From Lachnospiraceae bacterium (GTDB lineage Bacteria; Bacillota; Clostridia; Lachnospirales; Lachnospiraceae), in NCBI GenBank assembly GCA_022791815.1, contig JAAVZU010000029.1:1-32807 (forward strand): a stretch of 32,807 nucleotides of DNA, written 5' to 3'. The notes under the pieces are model-generated. The model did not search any database and had not been told where the DNA came from. It worked only from the letters and a program-made list of their open reading frames with translations. This document shows, one piece after another, positions 17,145 to 25,106 of the stretch. A program made the translations under genes and the position numbers. Each line of letters starts with the position of its first letter. The first letter of the stretch is position 1.

Positions 17145-17334
17145 AAACTTACATGTCGTTTTTAGCGGCACTATTCAAATGTCTACATTTCTTTGCAGGT
17201 TGTGATGGAATGAAAAGCCAAGTTTTTGGAGCTTGCACAGAAAATAGCCGTTTGTCAGAACTTTATAAATAAAAATGTATAGGTTAGATGTTAATTGGAA
17301 TATTGTTCCGACAAAAGAGAAAGGAAAAGTTGGC

Positions 17335-17952
17335 ATGATAGGTTTTTATAATTTTTCGGTTGTATTAACATATATTGGACTTGGGGCAGCCGTTCTGGGA
17401 ATGACGCAAGCATGTGAAGGAAATTACAAATTTGCAATTATTTGTTTAATGCTTTGTGGGATCTGTGATATGTTTGATGGAAGGATCGCAAGAGCTATGA
17501 AGAGATCCGAAGATGCACAAAAATTTGGGATACAGATAGATTCTCTTTGCGATTTAGTTTGTTTTGGTGTTTTTCCTGCTATACTTGGTTATGCGTTTGG
17601 TGCCAGAGGATTTTTTGGAAATGTTTGTCTTGTAGTGTATGTACTTGGTGCAGTGATTCGTCTTGGTTACTTTAATGTAATGGAGGAGAAACGGCAAAAA
17701 GAAACCAACGAATGTAGAAAAGAATATCAAGGCTTACCTGTTACATCTGCTGCTGTAATTTTTCCTTTGATATTTTTATTGAAAGATACAGATAAGGTAT
17801 CATTTAGTAATTTATGGGAAATAACTATGTTATTTGTGGCATTTTTATTTATTTTGGATTTTAAAGTGAAAAAGCCAGATAAAATTGCTGTATATATATT
17901 CTTAATATTAGCAATTATTGTAGCAGGCAGAATCTTTTTTGCAACAAGATAA
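17335..17952 (+). CDS. pssA: CDP-diacylglycerol-serine O-phosphatidyltransferase
   Basis: An integral membrane enzyme that joins serine to CDP-diacylglycerol to make phosphatidylserine. The 205-residue protein has the CDP-alcohol phosphotransferase signature with all four aspartates: D45, D48-G49, A52-R53, G65, D69 and D73 (CDMFDGRIAR, then GIQIDSLCDLVCFG). About six hydrophobic segments follow the usual layout. The DSLCD form and the psd gene nearby favour serine over glycerol phosphate as acceptor. An in-frame ATG at 17275 has no ribosome site; ATG 17335 is 9 nt after AAGGA and gives the normal N-terminus. It has its own promoter. A terminator-like hairpin separates it from psd. Confidence 0.9.
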   Translation: MIGFYNFSVVLTYIGLGAAVLGMTQACEGNYKFAIICLMLCGICDMFDGRIARAMKRSEDAQKFGIQIDSLCDLVCFGVFPAILGYAFGARGFFGNVCLVVYVLGAVIRLGYFNVMEEKRQKETNECRKEYQGLPVTSAAVIFPLIFLLKDTDKVSFSNLWEITMLFVAFLFILDFKVKKPDKIAVYIFLILAIIVAGRIFFATR

Positions 17953-18023
17953 AAGAAGTTAATAATAGAATAAGCAGAGTAACAGTTTATCCTATGTGTT
18001 GAATTGTTATTATGCAGATAAGG

Positions 18024-18062
18024 GGAAGTGACTGGTGGGTTTACATAGTTACTTCCTTTTTT
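18024..18062 (+). terminator. Terminator-like hairpin between pssA and psd
   Basis: GGAAGTGACT (18024-18033) pairs with AGTTACTTCC (18047-18056), 10 bp with one G-T pair and a 13-nt loop, followed by TTTTTT (18057-18062). It sits inside what should be one phospholipid operon. No good promoter is visible between it and psd, so it is more likely partial or regulated than absolute. Confidence 0.65.
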
Positions 18063-18116
18063 GTTATAGTAAAACTTGAAATGTGTAAAGAGAACAAAAT
18101 GTAGGAGGGATAGTTT

Positions 18117-18998
18117 ATGAAATATAAAGACAGAAGTGGAAATATAGTGAATGACGAAACAAAACAGGATAGTTTATTAAAGCTGTTATATACAAGAAAA
18201 TGGGGCAGAATGCTTTTAAAACCTTTTCTGTCACCAAGAGTTTCAAGATTTGCAGGGGCAATTCTTGACAGCCGGATTACCACACCATTCATTGTACCAT
18301 TTGCAAAGGCATATCAAATAGATTTATCAGAATATAAATCAAAGTTTTATAGTTCCTATAATGACTTTTTTTCGAGGGAGATAAAACCAGAAGCAAGACC
18401 AATTGATGCGAATACTAGAACACTCATCACACCTGCAGATGGAAAATTAACAGTATATCCTATTACAGAAGATTTGCAGGTTACTATAAAGGATACACCA
18501 TATACTGTATCTGAATTATTGAAGAACAGGAAGATTGCTAGAGAATATCAAGGAGGATATTTGGTTGTGGTACGTCTAACAGTGGATAATTATCACAGAT
18601 ATTGTTATGCCGCAGAAGGATTAAAAGGGAAGACACATTATATTAAGGGAATGCTTCATACTGTGAATCCCATTGCGAATGATTATGTTCCAATCTATAA
18701 GGAAAATTATCGGGAATATTGCCGTATACGGACGGAGCAATTTGGAGAAATCATTCAAATGGAAGTCGGGGCAATGATGGTAGGAAGAATATGTAATTAC
18801 CATAATGTGAAAAGGGTTGCAAAAGGAGAAGAAAAAGGAAAATTTGAATTTGGCGGCTCTACAGTGATATTAATTTTGCCTAAGGACAGCATAGAAATTG
18901 ATGAAGATTTACTGGAAAATACAAAAGGTGGATATGAAACTTTAGTGAAAATGGGAGAACGAATTGGGATAAGAAAGGATAACTGTTCAGAACTATGA
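18117..18998 (+). CDS. psd: Phosphatidylserine decarboxylase proenzyme
   Basis: Turns phosphatidylserine into phosphatidylethanolamine at the membrane. The 293-residue proenzyme has the catalytic triad pattern: D108 (PADGK), the histidines H160 and H181 (VDNYHRY, MLHTVNP), and the self-cleavage site GGST at 246-249, where S248 becomes the pyruvoyl group of the alpha chain. Length and the FSREIKPEARP segment fit the longer (type II) bacterial enzymes. The start ATG follows GGAGGGA by 5-6 nt. Its stop overlaps the next start (ATGA), which suggests coupled translation with the ABC-class ATPase. Together with pssA it provides the phosphatidylethanolamine branch. Confidence 0.94.
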   Translation: MKYKDRSGNIVNDETKQDSLLKLLYTRKWGRMLLKPFLSPRVSRFAGAILDSRITTPFIVPFAKAYQIDLSEYKSKFYSSYNDFFSREIKPEARPIDANTRTLITPADGKLTVYPITEDLQVTIKDTPYTVSELLKNRKIAREYQGGYLVVVRLTVDNYHRYCYAAEGLKGKTHYIKGMLHTVNPIANDYVPIYKENYREYCRIRTEQFGEIIQMEVGAMMVGRICNYHNVKRVAKGEEKGKFEFGGSTVILILPKDSIEIDEDLLENTKGGYETLVKMGERIGIRKDNCSEL

Positions 18999-20731
18999 AT
19001 AAATTACAAGAAAGGATAAATATTATGATGAAAAGTATGCAGGATTTAGAAAAAACAATAAAATCTATTGATCATAAAAGCTATGGAATGTATAAAAGTT
19101 TGCAGGGGGAGTATCAGTTTGGAAATTTTGTCTTTTCTATTGATAAGGTGCAGGGAGATCCCTTTGCAGCACCATCTAGAGTGAGAGTTCGTGTGCCAAA
19201 GACAACACATGGATTTCCTACATCTTTATATGAAAAACATGAGACGAGAATTGCCCTGGAGGATATGATTTTACGACAGTGGAATAAAGTTGTGCAAGGT
19301 TATAATGGCAGGGGAGCAGGCTCTGGAAATAGTGGAAAAATAGCAGTATGTCCTTGTGGGCAGGAAATATTAGAGAGAATGGCGGTTGTTGTTGGAAAAG
19401 AAGAAATCGAGGGAAGATTTTTAATGGGACTGCCAGCGAAAGGAAGAAGTATTTACGCAGATGCCCTGATAGAGATTCTATTTCATTTTCTGCCAGAGAT
19501 GGTAGAAGAAGTCTTTTTGTATGGAAGTTATGCTATGGCAAAACTAGAAGAAAATAAAAGGCTGGCAGAAGATCAGGCTTATATACGAGGTAAATTGGAA
19601 GAATTAGAGTTAGTGGCATTTATTGCAGATGGATCTATATTGCCAAGAGAAAGTGGTGTGTCAGAAAAACCTTTAAAGGGGGCTGTGCCATTTTCTTCTC
19701 CAGAAAGTCAGCAGGTTACTTTGAAGCTGCCTCATTATGGTGAAATAACTGGTATGGGCATTAAAAAAGGGATTACAGTGATTGTCGGAGGCGGATATCA
19801 TGGAAAATCAACTCTTTTGCGTGCCGTTGAATTGGGCGTTTACAATCATAAAAAAGGTGATGGACGGGAGTATGTCATTACCAATACAGAAGCAGTAAAG
19901 ATACGGGCAGAGGATGGAAGAAATATTTGTAAAACAGATATTAGAATGTTTATCAATCATTTGCCAAATAAAAAAGATACAAGAATTTTTACTACAGAAA
20001 ATGCCAGTGGAAGTACTTCCCAATCCGCCAATGTAATAGAGGCAATTGAGGCAGGAGCAACAGCTTTTTTGGTAGATGAAGATACTTCTGCGACAAATTT
20101 TATGGTAAGAGATTCTACAATGGAGATGATAGTGTCAAAAGAAAAAGAACCAATTACTCCATTTATTACAAGAACAAGAGCTTTGTATCAGAAGAGAGGA
20201 ATTTCTACGATTATTGTTGTGGGAAGTTCTTCTGCATATTTTGAGGTGGCAGATACAATTTTGCAATTAGATAATTACAAAGTAAAAGATATTAAGGAAA
20301 AAGTAGAGCAAGTATTGGCACAACAAGACAAAAAGGTAATTATGCAAATAGAGGATTTGCCCGAGATAGAATATAATAGGGTAGTAAAAAAAGTAGATAT
20401 GTCCTACAAGGGCAGAGACATGAAAATAAAGACCACTGGAAGAGACACAATTTCTTTAAACAAAGAAAATATAGATGTCCGTTATTTAGAACAACTTATG
20501 GATAATGGACAAACTGTGGCGATTGGTTACTTTTTAAAATATATGATGGAAACTATGGTAGATAATAAAAAAACTATGCAGGAGATAGTAGAGGCATTAT
20601 ATGAGCAGATAAAGAGAAGAGGATTTTCCCATATAATTCCAAAAGGATACTCCGCAGGTTTTTGCGTTTTGCCAAGAAAACAGGAAGTGTATGCAGCGTG
20701 GAACCGTTTTCGAGGACTTAAAGTACAGTAA
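18995..20731 (+). CDS. ABC-class P-loop ATPase (COG3044 / PF09818 type)
   Basis: A 578-residue soluble ATPase of the family annotated as predicted ABC-class ATPase; its cellular role is not established. The N-terminal region has VQGDPFAAPSR and the nucleotide domain has Walker A GGGYHGKST (about 265-273), an ABC-like signature (ASGSTSQS) and Walker B FLVDEDTSATNFM. No membrane segments are present, so it is not a transporter. The ATG at 18995 overlaps the psd stop by 4 bp but has no close ribosome site. An ATG at 19025 lies 9 nt after AAAGGA and may be the true start. Co-translation with psd hints at a membrane-lipid or metal-cofactor context, which is only inference. Confidence 0.87.
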   Translation: MNKLQERINIMMKSMQDLEKTIKSIDHKSYGMYKSLQGEYQFGNFVFSIDKVQGDPFAAPSRVRVRVPKTTHGFPTSLYEKHETRIALEDMILRQWNKVVQGYNGRGAGSGNSGKIAVCPCGQEILERMAVVVGKEEIEGRFLMGLPAKGRSIYADALIEILFHFLPEMVEEVFLYGSYAMAKLEENKRLAEDQAYIRGKLEELELVAFIADGSILPRESGVSEKPLKGAVPFSSPESQQVTLKLPHYGEITGMGIKKGITVIVGGGYHGKSTLLRAVELGVYNHKKGDGREYVITNTEAVKIRAEDGRNICKTDIRMFINHLPNKKDTRIFTTENASGSTSQSANVIEAIEAGATAFLVDEDTSATNFMVRDSTMEMIVSKEKEPITPFITRTRALYQKRGISTIIVVGSSSAYFEVADTILQLDNYKVKDIKEKVEQVLAQQDKKVIMQIEDLPEIEYNRVVKKVDMSYKGRDMKIKTTGRDTISLNKENIDVRYLEQLMDNGQTVAIGYFLKYMMETMVDNKKTMQEIVEALYEQIKRRGFSHIIPKGYSAGFCVLPRKQEVYAAWNRFRGLKVQ

Positions 20732-20766
20732 CGCCTAAATATCATCATGAATGAAAGGAATTGAAT

Positions 20767-22182
20767 ATGTATAATCCAAAATCATTAAAGGCAGAAGAGT
20801 TTATTTGTGATACAGAGATTAGGGAAACATTAGATTATGCAGAAGCTAATAAAGAAAATGAAAAGTTGATAGATGCGATTATTGAAAAAGCAAAATTAAA
20901 AAAAGGTCTATCCCATAGAGAAGCATCTGTTTTGTTAGCTTGTGAAATGCCAGACAAAGTAGAGAAGATATACTATCTGGCAGAACAGATAAAGAAGGAA
21001 TTTTATGGTAACCGCATTGTTATGTTTGCACCTTTATATTTGTCAAATTATTGTGTAAATAAATGTGTATATTGTCCATATCACATTCAGAATAAACATA
21101 TCCCAAGAAAGAAACTGACCCAGGAAGAAGTCCGTAAGGAAGTGATTGCCCTACAGGATATGGGGCATAAGAGACTTGCTATTGAAGCAGGAGAAGACCC
21201 TGTCAATAATCCAATTGAATATATATTAGAGTGTATCAAGACTATTTATAGTATTAGGCATAAAAATGGAGCAATCCGCCGTGTGAATGTAAACATTGCA
21301 GCTACTACTGTGGAAAATTATAAAAAGCTTCATGAAGCCGGGATTGGAACTTATATTTTGTTTCAAGAAACTTACCATAAAGAATCTTATGAACGGCTTC
21401 ATCCAGCAGGTCCAAAGCATGATTATGCTTATCATACAGAAGCTATGGATCGTGCTATGGAGGGTGGAATTGATGATGTAGGACTTGGAGTATTATTTGG
21501 TCTGGATAAATATAAATATGAATTTGCAGCTCTTTTGATGCATGCAGAACATTTGGAATCAGTACATGGAGTAGGGCCTCATACAATCTCTGTCCCTAGA
21601 GTAAAAAAAGCAGATGATATTGATCCAACACAATTTGATAATGGAATTAGTGACGATATTTTTTGTAAGATTACAGCATGTATTCGTCTGGCTGTACCTT
21701 ATACAGGAATGATTATTTCAACTAGGGAGTCTGCAGAACTGAGAGAGAAAATTATACGTCTTGGTGTATCACAGATTTCTGGTGGATCTAGAACTAGTGT
21801 AGGTGGATATTTAGAAGAGGACAGACCTCATGATACAGAGCAGTTTGATGTATCTGATCAAAGAACTTTAGACGAAGTAGTGAACTGGCTTATGAAAGCA
21901 GGATATATTCCTAGTTTTTGTACTGCCTGCTATCGGGAGGGAAGAACTGGAGACCGGTTTATGTCCTTATGTAAAGCAGGACAGATTATTAATTGTTGTC
22001 ATCCTAATGCACTTATGACATTGAAGGAATATTTGACAGATTATGCTAGCGAAGAAACAAAAAAGATAGGAGAAGCATTAATAGAACAGGAACTGGAAAA
22101 AGTCACCAATAAACAAGTGAGGAAGATTGCGGCAGAAAGAATCAGTTTTATTGAAGAAGGAAAAAGGGATTTTCGTTTTTAA
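20767..22182 (+). CDS. hydG: [FeFe]-hydrogenase maturase HydG
   Basis: A 471-residue radical SAM enzyme that cleaves tyrosine to give the CO and cyanide ligands of the [FeFe]-hydrogenase H-cluster. The first cluster motif gives C96, C100 and C103 (CVNKCVYC), within a ThiH-like barrel. The C-terminal cluster motif characteristic of HydG (CTACYREGRTGDRFM with a Cys 22 residues further on) separates it from ThiH. ATG 20767 is 7 nt after AAAGGA; an in-frame TTG at 20761 is too close to that site. It lies 35 bp after the ATPase gene and is probably co-transcribed. HydE, HydF and the hydrogenase itself are not in the window. Confidence 0.93.
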   Translation: MYNPKSLKAEEFICDTEIRETLDYAEANKENEKLIDAIIEKAKLKKGLSHREASVLLACEMPDKVEKIYYLAEQIKKEFYGNRIVMFAPLYLSNYCVNKCVYCPYHIQNKHIPRKKLTQEEVRKEVIALQDMGHKRLAIEAGEDPVNNPIEYILECIKTIYSIRHKNGAIRRVNVNIAATTVENYKKLHEAGIGTYILFQETYHKESYERLHPAGPKHDYAYHTEAMDRAMEGGIDDVGLGVLFGLDKYKYEFAALLMHAEHLESVHGVGPHTISVPRVKKADDIDPTQFDNGISDDIFCKITACIRLAVPYTGMIISTRESAELREKIIRLGVSQISGGSRTSVGGYLEEDRPHDTEQFDVSDQRTLDEVVNWLMKAGYIPSFCTACYREGRTGDRFMSLCKAGQIINCCHPNALMTLKEYLTDYASEETKKIGEALIEQELEKVTNKQVRKIAAERISFIEEGKRDFRF

Positions 22183-22235
22183 AAAATATGTAGCTTTTTT
22201 TGGAGATAAAGAGTATTACTAATGAAGGAGGAAAA

Positions 22236-22745
22236 ATGGACAACAAAGAAAAGACTCTGGATGAATGTTTTGATGCTGCAATAAAAAAGTACGGAGATAT
22301 GGTTTATCGAATTGCGATGAATCAGATGAAAAATGGAAGCGATGCAGATGATGTTTTTCAGGAAGTGTTTATAAAATGGCTGCAACATTATGATGAATTT
22401 CAAAATAATGAACACGAAAAAGCATGGTTAATACGGGTAACCATTAATCAGTGTAAATCCATTTTGAAAAGTTCTTGGTATAGCAAAACAGGTGAAATGG
22501 GAGAAGAACTGGAAAACACGTTGAGTTATACAGATATAGTACAGGAAGATGGAATTTTAGATGAAATACTAAATCAATTACCTGAAAAATATCGTATAGT
22601 AATTCATTTATTTTATTATGAGGAATTATCAATTTTACAGATAAGTCAAGCTTTGAATGAAAAAGAGTCTACGATTCGGACACAGCTAACAAGGGCAAGG
22701 CGGAAGTTAAAGCAACTATTGAAAGGAGTGGAATTAGATGTTTAA
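22236..22745 (+). CDS. ECF-family RNA polymerase sigma factor
   Basis: A 169-residue sigma-70 family factor with only regions 2 and 4, as in the extracytoplasmic-function group. Region 2 runs about 15-80 (YGDMVYRIAMNQMKNGSDADDVFQ starts it, given here in part: DADDVFQEVF). Region 4 runs about 112-163 (LPEKYRIVIHLFYYEELS, then RTQLTRARRKLK). An in-frame TTG at 22200 exists, but ATG 22236 follows AAGGAGG and is preferred. The gene overlaps the next one by 8 bp, the usual sign of a sigma/anti-sigma pair. The 53-bp gap after hydG has no clear promoter or terminator, so it may be read through from hydG or from a promoter that I cannot recognise. Confidence 0.9.
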   Translation: MDNKEKTLDECFDAAIKKYGDMVYRIAMNQMKNGSDADDVFQEVFIKWLQHYDEFQNNEHEKAWLIRVTINQCKSILKSSWYSKTGEMGEELENTLSYTDIVQEDGILDEILNQLPEKYRIVIHLFYYEELSILQISQALNEKESTIRTQLTRARRKLKQLLKGVELDV

Positions 22746-24015
22746 AGAAGATTATAAAAAACATTATGATGAAATACATCCAAGTCCCGAATTGATAGAA
22801 CGAACAAAGAAGATGGCATTAGCACAGTATCAAAGCAAGATTTTGAAGTTAAATGAGCAGGGTTTAGAAGAAAAGAAAGTGGAAGAAGAAAACTACGAAA
22901 CGGAAAAAATAGAGTATACAACAAAAGAAGAAAAGATAATATTTTTAGGAATGGGAAAAAGAAAAATATTACAAATTGCAGGCGGACTTGCAGCTGGTGT
23001 TGCTTTGATTACTGTAGGATATTTGTTCAGTGGAACCTTGTTAAAGCAGCAGAGGGATTCTATTGGAACAGTGGCAGAGAATACAACAGGACCTATTAAT
23101 ATAGACCTGCCAAGTAGTACTCCTTTTAAAAAAGAAGAAGGCAAGAATGAAGAAACAAAGAAATCAGAAGAAAAAAAGAAAAATGATCAGCAGAAACAGC
23201 AGGCTGAACGAACAACAACGACTTTAATAACTCTTGCCAAAATGGGAAATGGTGATGGTGTGCGGCTGGATTATGCATCTAATAATCTTGTGATATTTCA
23301 TGGAAACTTTGGGATTTTAGGGTATAATCTTGCCAGCAGACAGCTTGTTGTGCAAATTCCAGCAAAGAAATACCAGTTTCCAGATATGTGGACTATGGAA
23401 AATGTCAGTGTGAATCAGGAAGGCACAAAGATTGCTTGGTATGGACCAGCCTCCAGCAATATGGAAATGGATGTATATGATATTGCAGCAAAAACATATT
23501 CTAAAATAGATTCTATGAAGTGGCAGGAAGAGAATTATGATTTTTCTGGTATAGTATCTGTTTCTGGAAGTAATACAGATGTATATAGCAGCAAAGCAAC
23601 GAATATGTGTGTAAAGTTATCAGAGAACAGAACCTGCCAGTTAATATATCAGGCACCATCTCTTTCCTTGCAAGCTTCCTTAGGAATTGCCATTGTAGAT
23701 ATGGATGCAAAAATAGAGAAAATATATGATGTATTTGGAAATACTGGACGACAAGTGGCACAAAGCTATGGAGTATCTTATGGCGGGTATCATAATGAAA
23801 ATGGAGAAAAGATCTTTGAATCAAATCCCACAGGTACTGAGAATCCAGAAGAAACGACGGAACCTAACATAGAACCAACAGAGAATGTGCCAGTTACGGA
23901 ATCGCCAGTGGAAGTGACAGCTACACCTGTACCTGAGCCTACAGAAAATGTTGCAAAACCAGAAGTAACAGAAAATTCTAAAAGATTAACACAAAGCATA
24001 GACATTGTCGAATAA
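22738..24015 (+). CDS. Single-pass membrane protein, probable anti-sigma factor
   Basis: A 425-residue protein with a cytosolic N-terminus (about 1-75), one membrane segment (about 77-99, ILQIAGGLAAGVALITVGYL) and a long outer part. After a Lys/Glu/Gln-rich linker the outer part has a beta-rich region of about 200 residues (GDGVRLDYASNNLVIFHGN) and ends in a Pro/Thr/Glu-rich tail (about 365-415). I do not recognise the outer domain by family. The start overlaps the sigma-factor stop by 8 bp. That overlap and the topology fit an anti-sigma factor that senses an envelope signal; this role is inference. It ends at a hairpin shared with the opposite gene. Confidence 0.75.
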   Translation: MFKEDYKKHYDEIHPSPELIERTKKMALAQYQSKILKLNEQGLEEKKVEEENYETEKIEYTTKEEKIIFLGMGKRKILQIAGGLAAGVALITVGYLFSGTLLKQQRDSIGTVAENTTGPINIDLPSSTPFKKEEGKNEETKKSEEKKKNDQQKQQAERTTTTLITLAKMGNGDGVRLDYASNNLVIFHGNFGILGYNLASRQLVVQIPAKKYQFPDMWTMENVSVNQEGTKIAWYGPASSNMEMDVYDIAAKTYSKIDSMKWQEENYDFSGIVSVSGSNTDVYSSKATNMCVKLSENRTCQLIYQAPSLSLQASLGIAIVDMDAKIEKIYDVFGNTGRQVAQSYGVSYGGYHNENGEKIFESNPTGTENPEETTEPNIEPTENVPVTESPVEVTATPVPEPTENVAKPEVTENSKRLTQSIDIVE

Positions 24016-24023
24016 TTTATAAT

Positions 24024-24055
24024 CAAACAACCGATGGATTACCATCGGTTGTTTG
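24024..24055. terminator. Perfect hairpin shared by two converging genes
   Basis: A perfect 14-bp stem (24024-24037 with 24042-24055) has a 4-nt loop. It lies 9 nt after the anti-sigma stop. The stop codon of the minus-strand gene lies in the loop, so one arm is coding. T-runs are weak on both sides, but the position fits a bidirectional terminator. Confidence 0.6.
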
Positions 24056-24515
24056 ACAATTGAGAGTGTAATTTGATTTGATAAATATAAGAAAGAATTA
24101 AATAAATGAGAATATTACCAGATAATACAAAAGTTGGAAAATAATTAGCAACAAAATGAGGTGTGGGTCGCATAATTGTGGAAAACTGCCAAATAATAAG
24201 CAGAATGTTAGATAACCAAAAAGTAATCAAAAGACAGATATATTTTTTAGAATCATAAGCATAGCTTTTCTTTAGGGTGGGCAATATAACAGTATCTGAA
24301 TATGATTTTCTATTTGATATGGCATGTTCTAAAATAGTGGGAGCTAGAAGGGAGAAAATGGCAATGTATATACAATATAGTCCATAATGATGGGCGAAAT
24401 AGTAAAAGAATATAACGAAACAGGCAAGTAATAAAAAATACCGGGCAATCATCAGACTTTGCAGACTACTGATTTTTTTTATTTCTCTATAGAAAGTATT
24501 GGAATTTGAATGCAT
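24039..24515 (-). CDS. Small four-helix membrane protein of unknown function
   Basis: A 158-residue protein with four likely membrane segments (about 21-40, 44-62, 91-110 and 123-145) and a short charged loop between the second and third. I do not recognise the family. The longer frame from 24566 is less likely, because AAAGGAG lies 8 nt before the ATG at 24515. It is the only protein gene here on the minus strand and converges with the sigma/anti-sigma pair. Its last codons form one arm of the shared hairpin and its stop is in the loop. No convincing promoter was found upstream. Support comes from the ribosome site, hydrophobic pattern and intact frame. Confidence 0.65.
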   Translation of the reverse strand: MHSNSNTFYREIKKISSLQSLMIARYFLLLACFVIFFYYFAHHYGLYCIYIAIFSLLAPTILEHAISNRKSYSDTVILPTLKKSYAYDSKKYICLLITFWLSNILLIIWQFSTIMRPTPHFVANYFPTFVLSGNILIYLILSYIYQIKLHSQLSNNRW

Positions 24516-24711
24516 AATGAAAACTCCTTTATTAAAAAGTGTGACAGAATATAAAAGAATCTGCAAAATCTATTGTAACGTATAAAAGTGATTTTTGTAA
24601 ATAGGATATTTGTCATTAATTTGCCTGCACATACAGTTTAGCCAAAAATCAGAGTAAAAATCGGAAAAAATTGTATATTAGTCAGAAAAAAGTTTTTTTT
24701 ATAAAATACCT

Positions 24712-24740
24712 TTGAAAATTATCAGAAATATGTATATAAT
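24712..24740 (+). promoter_or_regulatory. SigA-type promoter for mreB
   Basis: TTGAAA (24712-24717), a 17-nt spacer and a perfect TATAAT (24735-24740). Transcription would begin near 24747, giving a leader of about 360 nt before mreB. Confidence 0.7.
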
Positions 24741-24746
24741 AGTTAA

Positions 24747-24853
24747 GAGTGCGTATATAGGCACAATAGACAGTAATGCTTTATTTGTGAGGCATTACCA
24801 TCAATGGAGTAATAAGCAATGTATGAATACCTATAGGGATATAGGCATTTTTT
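24747..24853 (+). promoter_or_regulatory. Possible attenuator or riboswitch in the mreB leader
   Basis: The leader starts with a short GTGC/GCAC stem (24749-24764), then GTAATGC (24773-24779) pairs with GCATTAC (24792-24798). It ends with CCTATA (24830-24835) pairing TATAGG (24840-24845), followed by a run of six Ts (24848-24853). The same TATAGG occurs at 24756-24761 and could pair with CCTATA instead, breaking the terminator. That is the layout of a switchable terminator, but the stem has only 6 bp and I recognise no known ligand core. The rest, 24854-25106, has an ATATGGTTG-type arm near 25000 pairing CAACC at 25056-25060 and no ORF. Confidence 0.4.
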
Positions 24854-25106
24854 GAAACATAGAGAATGTGTAGATATTCTAAATTTGTGTAACAATCCAT
24901 CCATACAAAAGAGCGTGTGGTATGAAGTGTATAGAAATTGATATTTTCATTTATAGTGTCGTTTACACTTTATATGTATTGGTAAAATATGAATAATATG
25001 GTTGGGTGGTTATGGATTGGTATCGAAAGAGAAGAGCAGCCATTTGACAGGTTTGCAACCAATATGCGACAAAGAGAAACAGGAAAGATAGGAAAGGAGT
25101 ATTACT

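Noticed and set aside
22183-22235. A terminator between hydG and the sigma factor
   Set aside because: Only A-runs facing T-runs with no GC stem; too weak to call.
24004-24010. A Spo0A-box-like TGTCGAA near the anti-sigma stop
   Set aside because: It lies at the 3' end of a coding region with no promoter next to it; likely chance.
24747-24853. A c-di-GMP (GEMM) riboswitch before mreB
   Set aside because: The conserved GEMM core segments are absent, so only a generic attenuator is proposed.
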